In this document: positions 8,003 to 14,057 of the stretch, piece by piece
How positions within the stretch are numbered: the first letter of the stretch is position 1
How the letters are laid out: the number at the start of each line of letters is the position of its first letter
NCBI GenBank assembly: GCA_036501535.1
Contig: DASYAE010000042.1
Span: 1-17,951, forward strand
Source of the DNA: DASYAE01 sp036501535
GTDB lineage: Bacteria; Actinomycetota; Actinomycetes; Streptomycetales; Catenulisporaceae
Reading direction: 5' to 3'
DNA length: 17,951 bases
The notes under the pieces: model-generated
The model's input: only the letters and a program-made list of their open reading frames with translations
The model's database searches: none
Told to the model about the DNA's origin: nothing
Made by a program: the position numbers and the translations under genes

Positions 8003-8935
8003 TCAACCACGATCTAAAGCCTGATCATAGGCACGCAGCGTGAGCAGCGCATCGATCGTCACGCGTGGGCGCGATTCCGCGTGGTTGACCGGTGACCACT
8101 GCAGCCAGCTGACCGGCCAGCCCCCGTCCTGGTGCTGCTGGGCGGCGAGGTGGCGCAGGCTGCGGGCCATCTCCTCGTCACTGAACCAGTCGCGGGCCAC
8201 ACTGTCCGGCCGCGGCGCGTAGTCGTACGGCAGGTGGAATTCGCCCGGGGCGTAGCCGGGGCAGAGCCGAGCCTCCTCGGGATGCTCCGAGTCGAGCAGC
8301 ACGATGCGCTGCTCCCGCACCAGCGCGCCGAGCCGTTTGGCCTGCTGCCCCGCCCACGCCCGATCTGACGTCGCGTCAAGGAACGCGACGGCGGCCTCGA
8401 CCTCGTACGGATGCGTCTGCTCGACCTGCTCGACAGCATGCCGGCAGTATTCTGCCGCCGCCACCAGCCAGGGGTGCTCCACTCCCGCGCCCAGCAGCAG
8501 CCCGGCGATCCGACCGGTGGCGATCAGCCCCGCGGCAGGCGGATCGGTCACCTGCATCCACGGTGCATGCGGATACGGCGCGAGGCTCGGCAGCACCGCG
8601 GGAATCGCCCCGTCAGCATCGGCGACCTCGGCGAGCCAGCTGCAGATCTCCGTGCCCCGAGACCCGCGCAGCGTTCCGGTCTCGTGCAGGACCTGTACCG
8701 CCACAAGCATCGTGATTGGCTGCGCAACCGGCCCACGCACATCTGGCTCCAGCCCGAAGGCGTACCCACCATCCGCGCTGCGATAAGCATCCAGCGCGGC
8801 GAGCACACCCGCCACCGACTCGTCGCCCGCGCCGGGTTCGAAGAGGTGCGCGAAGCGGCGCTGCTCAAGGACGCGGCCCGTGCTCCAGAGGAACTGCCCG
8901 GCCTGCTCGACCATGCTGTTCTCGATCCATGTCAT
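8003..8935 (-). CDS. Alpha/alpha-toroid (prenyltransferase/squalene-cyclase-like) hypothetical protein
   Basis: 310 aa from the ATG at 8935 (MTWIENSM). Two motifs resemble the QW repeats of terpene cyclases and prenyltransferases: RSADGGYAFGLEPD (about 52-65) and QHQDGGWPVSWLQW near the C-terminus. Between them are regularly spaced helices. The DxDD motif of class II cyclases and the DCTAE motif of oxidosqualene cyclases are absent, so terpene cyclisation is unlikely. Similar toroid proteins of unknown function are frequent in actinomycetes. A longer in-frame ATG at 8962 would add 9 residues but has no ribosome site, whereas GAGG directly precedes 8935. It is the first gene of the minus-strand unit. 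Confidence 0.7.
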   Translation of the reverse strand: MTWIENSMVEQAGQFLWSTGRVLEQRRFAHLFEPGAGDESVAGVLAALDAYRSADGGYAFGLEPDVRGPVAQPITMLVAVQVLHETGTLRGSRGTEICSWLAEVADADGAIPAVLPSLAPYPHAPWMQVTDPPAAGLIATGRIAGLLLGAGVEHPWLVAAAEYCRHAVEQVEQTHPYEVEAAVAFLDATSDRAWAGQQAKRLGALVREQRIVLLDSEHPEEARLCPGYAPGEFHLPYDYAPRPDSVARDWFSDEEMARSLRHLAAQQHQDGGWPVSWLQWSPVNHAESRPRVTIDALLTLRAYDQALDRG

Positions 8936-9010
8936 GCCTCGCACGCTAGGCGCCGCCCGCATGCCCGGTCTTGAAGGAATCGGTCATCGTCGAGCTTGTA
9001 CTGAACTAGA

Positions 9011-9038
9011 TCATTATTAACAGGCCCAAAAAGTTCAA
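9011..9038 (-). promoter_or_regulatory. Candidate promoter of the minus-strand four-gene unit
   Basis: In an AT-rich island (about 9000-9060), the reverse strand reads TTGAAC (9038-9033), a 16-bp spacer and TAATGA (9016-9011). Transcription would begin near 9004, about 70 nt before the toroid gene's ATG. The -10 could also be shifted by one base. Confidence 0.4.
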
Positions 9039-9138
9039 CCAACGATCAACAACAAAACACCAACCGCAGCAAGGCCGCCAGGAGTCACTGATGCGCTGTA
9101 AGTTCGCATCAACCCCAGCCATCGCCGTTTCCTGGACT

Positions 9139-9155
9139 CTTGAAGACTCTTCAAG
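9139..9155. promoter_or_regulatory. Inverted repeat CTTGAAG-ACT-CTTCAAG upstream of the relic gene
   Basis: Two 7-bp arms flank 3 bp, and TTCAAGT recurs 19 bp further on (9150-9156 and 9169-9175), about two helix turns. Spaced repeats of this kind often bind winged-helix or TetR dimers, and the relic just downstream includes part of a winged-helix regulator, so it may be an old autoregulatory site. Confidence 0.4.
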
Positions 9156-9224
9156 TAGATGCTATTTATTCAAGTCGGTGGTCGATCCCAGCCAGGGCGA
9201 CCAGGGGAGGGGGAAGGTGCAGCA

Positions 9225-9637
9225 GTGGAGGACGTCGACGGGGCCTTCCAGCCCGGCGCCGCAAGAGCCGGCATCCGAAGCGCCGAGCGGCGCGTCGCCG
9301 CGGGCCGGCGCTGGAACCTGGCGGTGCTCATGGGCACCGGGTTAGCCAGCATTGCCTATTTCGCGGCTTTGGGCTGGTCGTCGCACAAGGCCTCTGGTGG
9401 GGTGCTGATAGCGCTACGATCGAGGTCAGCGACTCGCTGCTGTCCAAGCATCTGGCCACGCTCGAGGCGGCGGGCTACCTGAAGGTGGTCAAGGGCTATG
9501 TGGGCCGGCGGCCGAGCACCTGGTACTCGCTGACCGAGGCGGGCGGGGACGAGTTCGCCCGGTACCGGCAGGCCTTGGCCGCCATCGTGGACGAGCGGCC
9601 CGCCCGGATGCCGTCCGGGCGGGGGGCCACGCGCTGA
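9225..9637 (+). pseudogene. Chimeric relic: membrane-protein start joined to C-terminal half of a winged-helix regulator
   Basis: A GTG at 9225 with GGGAAGG 7 nt upstream opens a frame reading ERRVAAGRRWNLAVLMG then TGLASIAYFAALGW, like the N-terminus and first membrane helix of a small membrane protein. After about 9375 this frame turns to Arg/Ser-rich nonsense and stops at 9482. From about 9407 a different frame encodes IEVSDSLLSKHLATLEAAG, then YLKVVKGYVGRRPSTWYSLTEAG and a C-terminal helix, ending in TGA at 9635-9637. This is the recognition helix and wing of an HTH_34/MarR-like regulator. The regulator's usual first 35-40 residues are missing. The simplest reading is a deletion that fused two neighbouring genes out of frame. 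An expressed short regulator from an internal start cannot be excluded. Confidence 0.6.
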
Positions 9638-9743
9638 CGGCGATCACAGCGATCGGCGACCTGTGTTCCATCACAGCGCTCACGGCGCTGGCATAGCACG
9701 CGCCCCACCCAGCTCAGGCCTGCCGCCGGGCGCGCGTTCCGGC

Positions 9744-9749
9744 TAGCCT
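9744..9749 (+). promoter_or_regulatory. -10 box of a leaderless aminotransferase transcript
   Basis: TAGCCT lies 8 nt before the GTG at 9758, and no ribosome binding site is present. This is the usual arrangement for a leaderless actinomycete mRNA. No good -35 is seen. Confidence 0.45.
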
Positions 9750-9757
9750 GCTTGATC

Positions 9758-10909
9758 GTGAGCGACATCGATCCCTTGTATCACCCTGAGTTGTGGGCGC
9801 TCGATCCGTCGGTGCTGCACCTGAATCACGGCAGTTTCGGCGGTGTGCCGCGGCCGGTGCTGGAGGAGCAGCGGTTGTGGCGGGCGCGCATGGAGGGCAA
9901 TCCGGTCAAGTTCTTCCGACGGGAGTTGCAGGGTGCGCTCGATGAAGCGCGGCTTGCGCTGTGTGCGTTTCTGGGGGCTGATCCGGACGGGGCCGCGTTC
10001 GTGCTCAACACGACGTCGGGTGCGAACGCCGTGTTCGCGTCGTTTCCGTTGGCGCCGGGCGACGAGGTTCTGATCACGGATCACATTTACGGGGCGGTGC
10101 GCTTCGCTGCGATGCGGATGGCCGAGCGGGCGTCGGCGCGGCTGGTGGAGGTGCCGGTCGCGTTGGACGCGGACGATGATCTCGTGGTCGGCGCGCTGTT
10201 GGCGGCGGTGACGGAGCGTACGCGGCTGGCGGTGGTCGATCAGGTCGGCTCGGCGACGGTGAAGCTGTTCCCGGTGGAGCGGTTGGTGCCGGCGCTGCAG
10301 GAGCGTGGTGTCGCGGTGTTCGTGGACGGCGCGCACGCGCCGGGCAGCCTGGCGGTGGATCTCGGTGCGCTGCGTCCGGACTTCTGGGCCGGGAACCTGC
10401 ACAAGTGGCCGAGTGCGCCGCGCGGGACCGCCGTGCTGTACGCCGATCCGCGCTGGCGTGGGTCGATGCGCTCGTATCCGGTGGCGTGGCGCGAGTTCGA
10501 GGGTTTTCCGCATTCGTTCACGCATACGGCGACGGCGGATCAGACGGCGTGGCTGGCGGCGCCGGCGGCGGTGGAGTTCTTCGAGGATTTCGGGTGGAAG
10601 GCGGTGCGGGAGCGTAACGCGCGGCTGGCGGCTGTGGGGCAGGCGGCGGTGGCCGAGGCGGTGGGGGCGGATCTGGCGGGGATGCCGGATGCGGCGCTGC
10701 CGATGCGGCTGGTTCCGTTGGACGGGCTGCGCGGCGGCGCGGATGCGGCGAACGCGTTGCGGGACCGGATCGCGGATCGGCACGGGATCGAGACGGTGAT
10801 CAACGTGTGGGGCGGCCGGCCGCTGCTACGTATCAGCGCGCAGTTGTACAACACGGGTGCCGAGTACGCGGCGCTGGGAGCCGCGCTGCGGTCGGAGTTG
10901 CCGCTGTGA
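9758..10909 (+). CDS. Class V PLP-dependent aminotransferase, isopenicillin-N-epimerase-like
   Basis: 383 aa from the GTG at 9758 (MSDIDPLYHPE); a TTG 6 nt earlier is in frame but less likely. LHLNHGSFGGVPRPV near the N-terminus is typical of the CefD/class V branch. VDGAHAPG holds the aspartate that contacts the PLP ring nitrogen, about residue 190, and GNLHKWPSAPRG holds the Schiff-base lysine, about residue 216. LNTTSGANAVF fits the phosphate-binding region. The fold is fold-type I and the enzyme is cytosolic. Family members racemise, desulfurise or deaminate amino acids. With no beta-lactam or ergothioneine genes nearby, the substrate is open. Its stop is 18 bp from the end of the converging membrane-protein gene. 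Third codon positions favour G over C, unlike the genes before 9 kb. Confidence 0.88.
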   Translation: MSDIDPLYHPELWALDPSVLHLNHGSFGGVPRPVLEEQRLWRARMEGNPVKFFRRELQGALDEARLALCAFLGADPDGAAFVLNTTSGANAVFASFPLAPGDEVLITDHIYGAVRFAAMRMAERASARLVEVPVALDADDDLVVGALLAAVTERTRLAVVDQVGSATVKLFPVERLVPALQERGVAVFVDGAHAPGSLAVDLGALRPDFWAGNLHKWPSAPRGTAVLYADPRWRGSMRSYPVAWREFEGFPHSFTHTATADQTAWLAAPAAVEFFEDFGWKAVRERNARLAAVGQAAVAEAVGADLAGMPDAALPMRLVPLDGLRGGADAANALRDRIADRHGIETVINVWGGRPLLRISAQLYNTGAEYAALGAALRSELPL

Positions 10910-10927
10910 GGGCCGGTCGGGTCCGGG

Positions 10928-11560
10928 TCAGCCGGTGAGGGTGGGGGAGTCGCCGGAGGATCCGCCGAAGTCGGGCATCTGGATGGTCGGGGATGAGCTG
11001 AGCGGGAGGCTGGAGCCTGAACCCGAGTACGAGGTGCTGGCGTTGGTGACGCCGTGCGAGCCGGAGCGGCCGAGCAGCAGGGCGGCGAGCCCGGCGATGA
11101 CGCCGGCGAGGAATCCGAAGATCAGGCCGGTGCCGAGGGTCTGGCGGTATTCCAGTCCGGTGGTCAGCTCGTTGCTTCCGACGTAGACGAGGTAGGTGCA
11201 GGCGATGCCGGCGATGCCGCCGGCCAGGGCGGTGGCCCCCCAGGCGCCGAAGAAGCGGCCGAGCGGGCCGTGGCCGCGTACTGCGTTGGCGGCGAAGAAC
11301 CAGGTCAGTACGACCACGACGACGTTGAAGACCAGGGGTGCGAGCCAGTGGTCGGTGGCGTCGTGTCCGGAGGGCTGGGTGAATCTCCAGCCGACCAGGT
11401 TCAGGGGGCTGAACAGGTCGGAGATCCAGGCGTTGCCGCTGGCGGCGTGACTGTCGCGCCAGCCGGCGAGGCCTTGGTTGCCGAGTGCCGCGATGATGAT
11501 GACCACCACGCCGGCGGCAGCTTCGGCTGCGCCGGAGTAGAGGGTGGAGACCTTGGCCAT
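10928..11560 (-). CDS. Four-helix integral membrane protein, unknown function
   Basis: 210 aa from the ATG at 11560, set by GGGAGG 6 nt upstream (cctccc at 11567-11572 on the plus strand). Four membrane segments are visible: about 12-28 (AAGVVVIIIAALG), 74-94 (APLVFNVVVVVLTWFFA), 103-127 (ATALAGGIAGIACTYLVYVG) and 143-164 (GLIFGFLAGVIAGLAALLLG). A polar loop of about 45 residues with Trp and His separates the first two. The C-terminal tail (166-210) is Ser/Gly-rich and probably disordered. No catalytic or transport motif is recognised. It converges on the aminotransferase gene and diverges from the SRPBCC gene. A real gene by start signal and topology, but I cannot name its family. Confidence 0.8.
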   Translation of the reverse strand: MAKVSTLYSGAAEAAAGVVVIIIAALGNQGLAGWRDSHAASGNAWISDLFSPLNLVGWRFTQPSGHDATDHWLAPLVFNVVVVVLTWFFAANAVRGHGPLGRFFGAWGATALAGGIAGIACTYLVYVGSNELTTGLEYRQTLGTGLIFGFLAGVIAGLAALLLGRSGSHGVTNASTSYSGSGSSLPLSSSPTIQMPDFGGSSGDSPTLTG

Positions 11561-11815
11561 GGCATACCTCCCGTAGGTCGCTCCCATGTCAGCGTGCGTC
11601 GGGCGGGCGCTCTGAGCAAGCGTCAGGGGCGGCGGAGGTCGCCGAGCGGTGGGTGTCGCGCGCTCGGTGAGCCGTCGGCGGTCCGGGTCCGGGATTTGTC
11701 GGGGTGATCGTCGCCGTGGCGGCTGTGGCGGGGCCGGGGGCGCGGGGTGTGTCAGGGTATGCTGTCGGCCGCCGCGGCGGCTGGTCGTGGGTTCGTGTGT
11801 CGGAAGGGTTCGACG

Positions 11816-12277
11816 ATGGGGCAGGTCAGGGCGGTGACGAGCCGTTCGGTCGCGGCGCCGGCGCAGCAGGTGTTCGATGCCGTGGCGGATTACGCACAGG
11901 TGCGGCCGCAGGTCCTGCCGGGGCAGTTCAGCGGGTTCGCGGTGCGTGAGGGCGGTGTCGGGGCGGGCACGGTGGCGGCGTGGACGTTGGCGGCGACGCA
12001 GAAGCGGGTGCGGCAGGTGTTGGCGACGGTGTCGTCGCCTGGGGGTCTGAGTCTGGTGGAGACGGATGCGAATTCGTCGATGGTCAGCACGTGGACGGTG
12101 TCGGGTGCGGGGGACGGTGCGTCGACGGTGACGTTGGAGACGGTGTGGAGCGGGGCGGGGGGTGTCGGCGGGTTCTTCGAGCGGACGTTCGCGCCGCGGG
12201 CTTTGGCGCGGATCTACGACGAGCTGCTGGCGAATCTGGCGGCGTATGTGCAGCGCGGGCCGGAGGCGTCTTCGTGA
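11816..12277 (+). CDS. SRPBCC (START-like) family protein
   Basis: 153 aa from the ATG at 11816, with GGAAGGG 7 nt upstream. VRAVTSRSVAAPAQQVFDAVADYAQVRPQ in its first 30 residues is the beta1-alpha1 region of the SRPBCC/polyketide-cyclase fold. GTVAAWTLAATQKRVRQVL and SLVETDANSSMVSTW follow as strands of the sheet, and the long C-terminal helix is PRALARIYDELLANLAAYV. The fold binds hydrophobic ligands in a deep pocket; members include aromatase/cyclases, lipid carriers and stress proteins. The ligand is unknown. It is 94 bp before the zinc-knuckle coiled-coil gene and on the same strand, but the latter seems to have its own -10 box. Confidence 0.82.
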   Translation: MGQVRAVTSRSVAAPAQQVFDAVADYAQVRPQVLPGQFSGFAVREGGVGAGTVAAWTLAATQKRVRQVLATVSSPGGLSLVETDANSSMVSTWTVSGAGDGASTVTLETVWSGAGGVGGFFERTFAPRALARIYDELLANLAAYVQRGPEASS

Positions 12278-12319
12278 TGTCGTGACGCCGCGATCTCGTG
12301 ATGTCGCGATGCCGTGATG
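12272..12319 (+). repeat. 24-bp imperfect tandem repeat, two copies
   Basis: Units 12272-12295 and 12296-12319 share TCGTGATGTCG and match at 20 of 24 positions. The first unit covers the SRPBCC stop codon. Its role is unclear. Confidence 0.5.
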
Positions 12320-12357
12320 TTTGGGCACGTCGCGCGGTTCGGCCGGCCGGGGGTGAT

Positions 12358-12363
12358 TATGCT
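12358..12363 (+). promoter_or_regulatory. -10 box of a leaderless coiled-coil gene transcript
   Basis: TATGCT lies 8 nt before the GTG at 12372, the same spacing as at the aminotransferase gene, and there is no ribosome site. No clear -35. Confidence 0.45.
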
Positions 12364-12371
12364 GGTCGGTC

Positions 12372-13532
12372 GTGGTGATGGACGAGCAGGTGAGCACGAA
12401 GCCGTGCCTGTTCTGCGGCAAGCCGGTGGCGCAGCGGGTGGGGGCGGGGCGGCCGTTCCAGTATTGCCGGGACAACGACGATGCGTGTTTGAGGGCTGCG
12501 CGCAATGCACGGGCCCGGGAGCGCAATGCTCCGGGCCTACCGGGGCAGGTGGCGCAGGCGGCGGAGTTGGTGGAGCGGTTGGAGCAGGTCGCCGCGGTGT
12601 TGGCGGGGTCGTTGTCGGCGGAGTTGTCGGCGACCGGGGTGGAGAGCCGGGTGGCGGCGGCGACGGCTGAGGCGGCCGCGGCGGTGGCTGCAGCGCATGC
12701 GGATCGGCAGGAGGCGCTGGGGCGGGAGTTGGCTGCGCGGGAGGCGGTTGAGGTTGCGCAGGGTGAGGCAGGGCGGGCGCGTGCGGCGGCGGAGGCCGCG
12801 GTGGTTGAGGCGCGGGAGGCCGGGGAGCGTGCGCAGGTAGCGGTGCAGGATGCTGAGGCTGCGGGGGTGGAGCGGGATGCGGCTGTGGGGCGGGAGGCTG
12901 ATGCGGTGTCGGCTCGGCGGGAGGCTGAGGTCGCGTTGAGTGCCGCGCAGGAGGGGCGGGCGCGGGCTGAGGCGGAGCGGGATGCCGCGGTGCAGCGTGC
13001 GGTGGTGGCGCAGCGTGAGTTCGAGCGTGAGGTGGAGCGGGAGCGGGCGGGTGCGGTGGCTGCGCGAGAGGCGCAGGCCGGGGCTGAGGCGGTCGCGCGG
13101 GATGCGGGGGTCGCGGCGTCGGAGGCGGCGGCGCGGGCTTCGGCGGCGGAGGCGGCAGCGCGGACGCATCAGGAGGTTGCGGAGCAGGCGGGTCGGCGGG
13201 CGGAGGCGGCGGCGGAGCGGTCTGCGCAGGCTGATCGGGTGCGGGCGGAGGCGGTGGCTGCGGCGTTGCGTGCGGAGGCGGACCGGGAGTCTGGGATTGC
13301 GGCGGCGCGCGGGGAGGCTGAGCGGTTCGAGGCGCGTGCGGTGGCTGCGGAGCGGGGGCGGGCGGAGGTCGAGGGGCAGCGGGATGCGGCGCGTGCCCGG
13401 GTGGACGAGTTGACGGCGCGGTTGTTGGAGCTGACGGCGGCTCGGGTCCCGCAGCAGCCGGGCGCCGAGCGCGACGGCGGGGGCGCGGGCGGGGCGGACG
13501 GGGCGGTGGCGGTGTCCGAGGCGGGCGCCTGA
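12372..13532 (+). CDS. Zinc-knuckle plus long coiled-coil protein, unknown function
   Basis: 386 aa. The start is a GTG at 12372 (leaderless candidate); an ATG at 12378 is a close alternative. Residues 12-39 hold CLFC, then GRPFQYC and C39, a C-x2-C-x16-C-x6-C zinc-binding pattern followed by basic RAARNARARERN. Similar GRPxxYC knuckles head many actinomycete proteins of unknown role. From about 55 to 360 the chain is almost wholly Ala, Glu, Arg, Val and Gln in heptad-like order without proline, so a very long alpha-helical coiled coil. The tail (about 361-386) is Gly/Ala-rich. A DNA- or RNA-binding head with a rod, as in KfrA- or SMC-like organisers, is inference only. The plus strand here is extremely G-rich. 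It ends before a large hairpin. Confidence 0.82.
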   Translation: MVMDEQVSTKPCLFCGKPVAQRVGAGRPFQYCRDNDDACLRAARNARARERNAPGLPGQVAQAAELVERLEQVAAVLAGSLSAELSATGVESRVAAATAEAAAAVAAAHADRQEALGRELAAREAVEVAQGEAGRARAAAEAAVVEAREAGERAQVAVQDAEAAGVERDAAVGREADAVSARREAEVALSAAQEGRARAEAERDAAVQRAVVAQREFEREVERERAGAVAAREAQAGAEAVARDAGVAASEAAARASAAEAAARTHQEVAEQAGRRAEAAAERSAQADRVRAEAVAAALRAEADRESGIAAARGEAERFEARAVAAERGRAEVEGQRDAARARVDELTARLLELTAARVPQQPGAERDGGGAGGADGAVAVSEAGA

Positions 13533-13564
13533 TCTCGCGCCTGACGCCGCGTCGCGTCGGATCA

Positions 13565-13584
13565 GGTCGGGTCGGGTCGGGTCG
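13565..13584 (+). repeat. GGTCG tandem repeat, four units, possible G-quadruplex
   Basis: Four exact GGTCG units are followed by a fifth GG, giving G-runs of 2, 3, 3, 3 and 2 separated by TC. The pattern allows a short-loop quadruplex on the plus strand or in RNA, 33 bp after the coiled-coil gene. Confidence 0.6.
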
Positions 13585-13598
13585 GTGCGCCGAATAGT

Positions 13599-13693
13599 CT
13601 GCGGGCGCGCGAAAGCCCGCGCCGCGCGGGTCCCGCTGCCGGTTCGCGGTTCCGGCGTCGGGCCCCGCGCCACGGGCGGCGCGGGCTTCGCAG
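13599..13693 (+). terminator. Large folded inverted repeat after the coiled-coil gene
   Basis: AAGCCCGCGCCGC (13613-13625) pairs perfectly with GCGGCGCGGGCTT (13676-13688). CTGCG (13599-13603) and CGCAG (13689-13693) add an outer helix. Inside, GCGCGGG (13624-13630) can pair with CCCGCGC (13664-13670), and GCCGG (13638-13642) with CCGGC (13652-13656). A competing small hairpin GCGGGC/GCCCGC (13601-13620) is also possible. Most likely a strong factor-independent terminator without a T-run; a structured RNA is the alternative. Confidence 0.55.
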
Positions 13694-13911
13694 GGTGTTG
13701 TCGTTCGCTTGGGGGAGCGGTTGTCAACACGGTCCGGCCGCGGTTGCGGTCGGCTACTCCATGACAGCGCACTGCGAGGGGCTCGCGCCAGTGCCGCGGG
13801 CACAGATCACTCGGCCGGGGGAGTACATGTCCGGTCGAAGTCCGGCCAGCTCAGGGCAGGTTCACTCGACCGGAGCAGCCGGCGCCAGGCCGGCTCGCCC
13901 GCCGGGTTCGC
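13694..13911. other. Non-coding stretch before the CIRCE promoter
   Basis: I see no convincing gene. Open frames here are short and of poor composition. One inverted repeat stands out: TCCGGTCGA (13830-13838) with TCGACCGGA (13866-13874), 27-nt loop. It may be a further operator or a terminator. Confidence 0.4.
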
Positions 13912-13940
13912 TTGCCGGGGTCCCGGGGGTCTGCTAGACA
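13912..13940 (+). promoter_or_regulatory. Promoter of the MFS gene
   Basis: TTGCCG (13912-13917), a 17-bp spacer and TAGACA (13935-13940) fit the vegetative sigma factor. The -10 box is identical to that of the hydrolase promoter. Transcription should begin near 13947, inside the CIRCE element that directly follows. Confidence 0.65.
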
Positions 13941-13977
13941 CCTGGTTAGCACTCTCCTTTCGATAGTGCTAACCAGG
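13941..13977. promoter_or_regulatory. CIRCE-type operator (HrcA binding site)
   Basis: TTAGCACTC, nine bases, then TAGTGCTAA (13946-13972) matches the CIRCE consensus TTAGCACTC-N9-GAGTGCTAA at 17 of 18 arm positions. The arms extend to 13 perfect pairs, CCTGGTTAGCACT (13941-13953) with AGTGCTAACCAGG (13965-13977). It sits on the transcription start, as at groES/groEL and hrcA genes. HrcA would repress here and release on heat or protein-folding stress. No chaperone gene lies in the window. Confidence 0.85.
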
Positions 13978-14057
13978 CGGGTGCTCACGCAGGGTTCTGC
14001 GCACGTCGGCCCTGGTGCGGCAGCCCGGGCGGGCGTGGCGGAAGGCGGGGACCGGCG

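Noticed and set aside
4777..8024. Long plus-strand frames over the minus-strand four-gene unit
   Set aside because: Their translations show no family motif, whereas the minus-strand frames carry clear SDR, YdeI, DUF885 and toroid motifs.
9000..9060. AT-rich island at a skew change as a replication origin
   Set aside because: No DnaA boxes and no dnaA, dnaN or gyrase genes are present; it fits better as the promoter of the minus-strand unit.
12214..13803. Proline-rich 529-codon frame on the minus strand
   Set aside because: It mirrors the Ala/Glu/Arg coiled-coil gene and has no start signal; the plus-strand gene has zinc cysteines and heptad order.
13695..13966. Short plus-strand frames before the MFS gene
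   Set aside because: Overlapping frames with equal, poor quality and no ribosome site; the promoter and CIRCE element run through them.
13981..14001. CGCAG-GGTT-CTGCG hairpin in the MFS leader as an attenuator
   Set aside because: The stem is only 5 bp, with no leader peptide or alternative pairing that would make a convincing switch.
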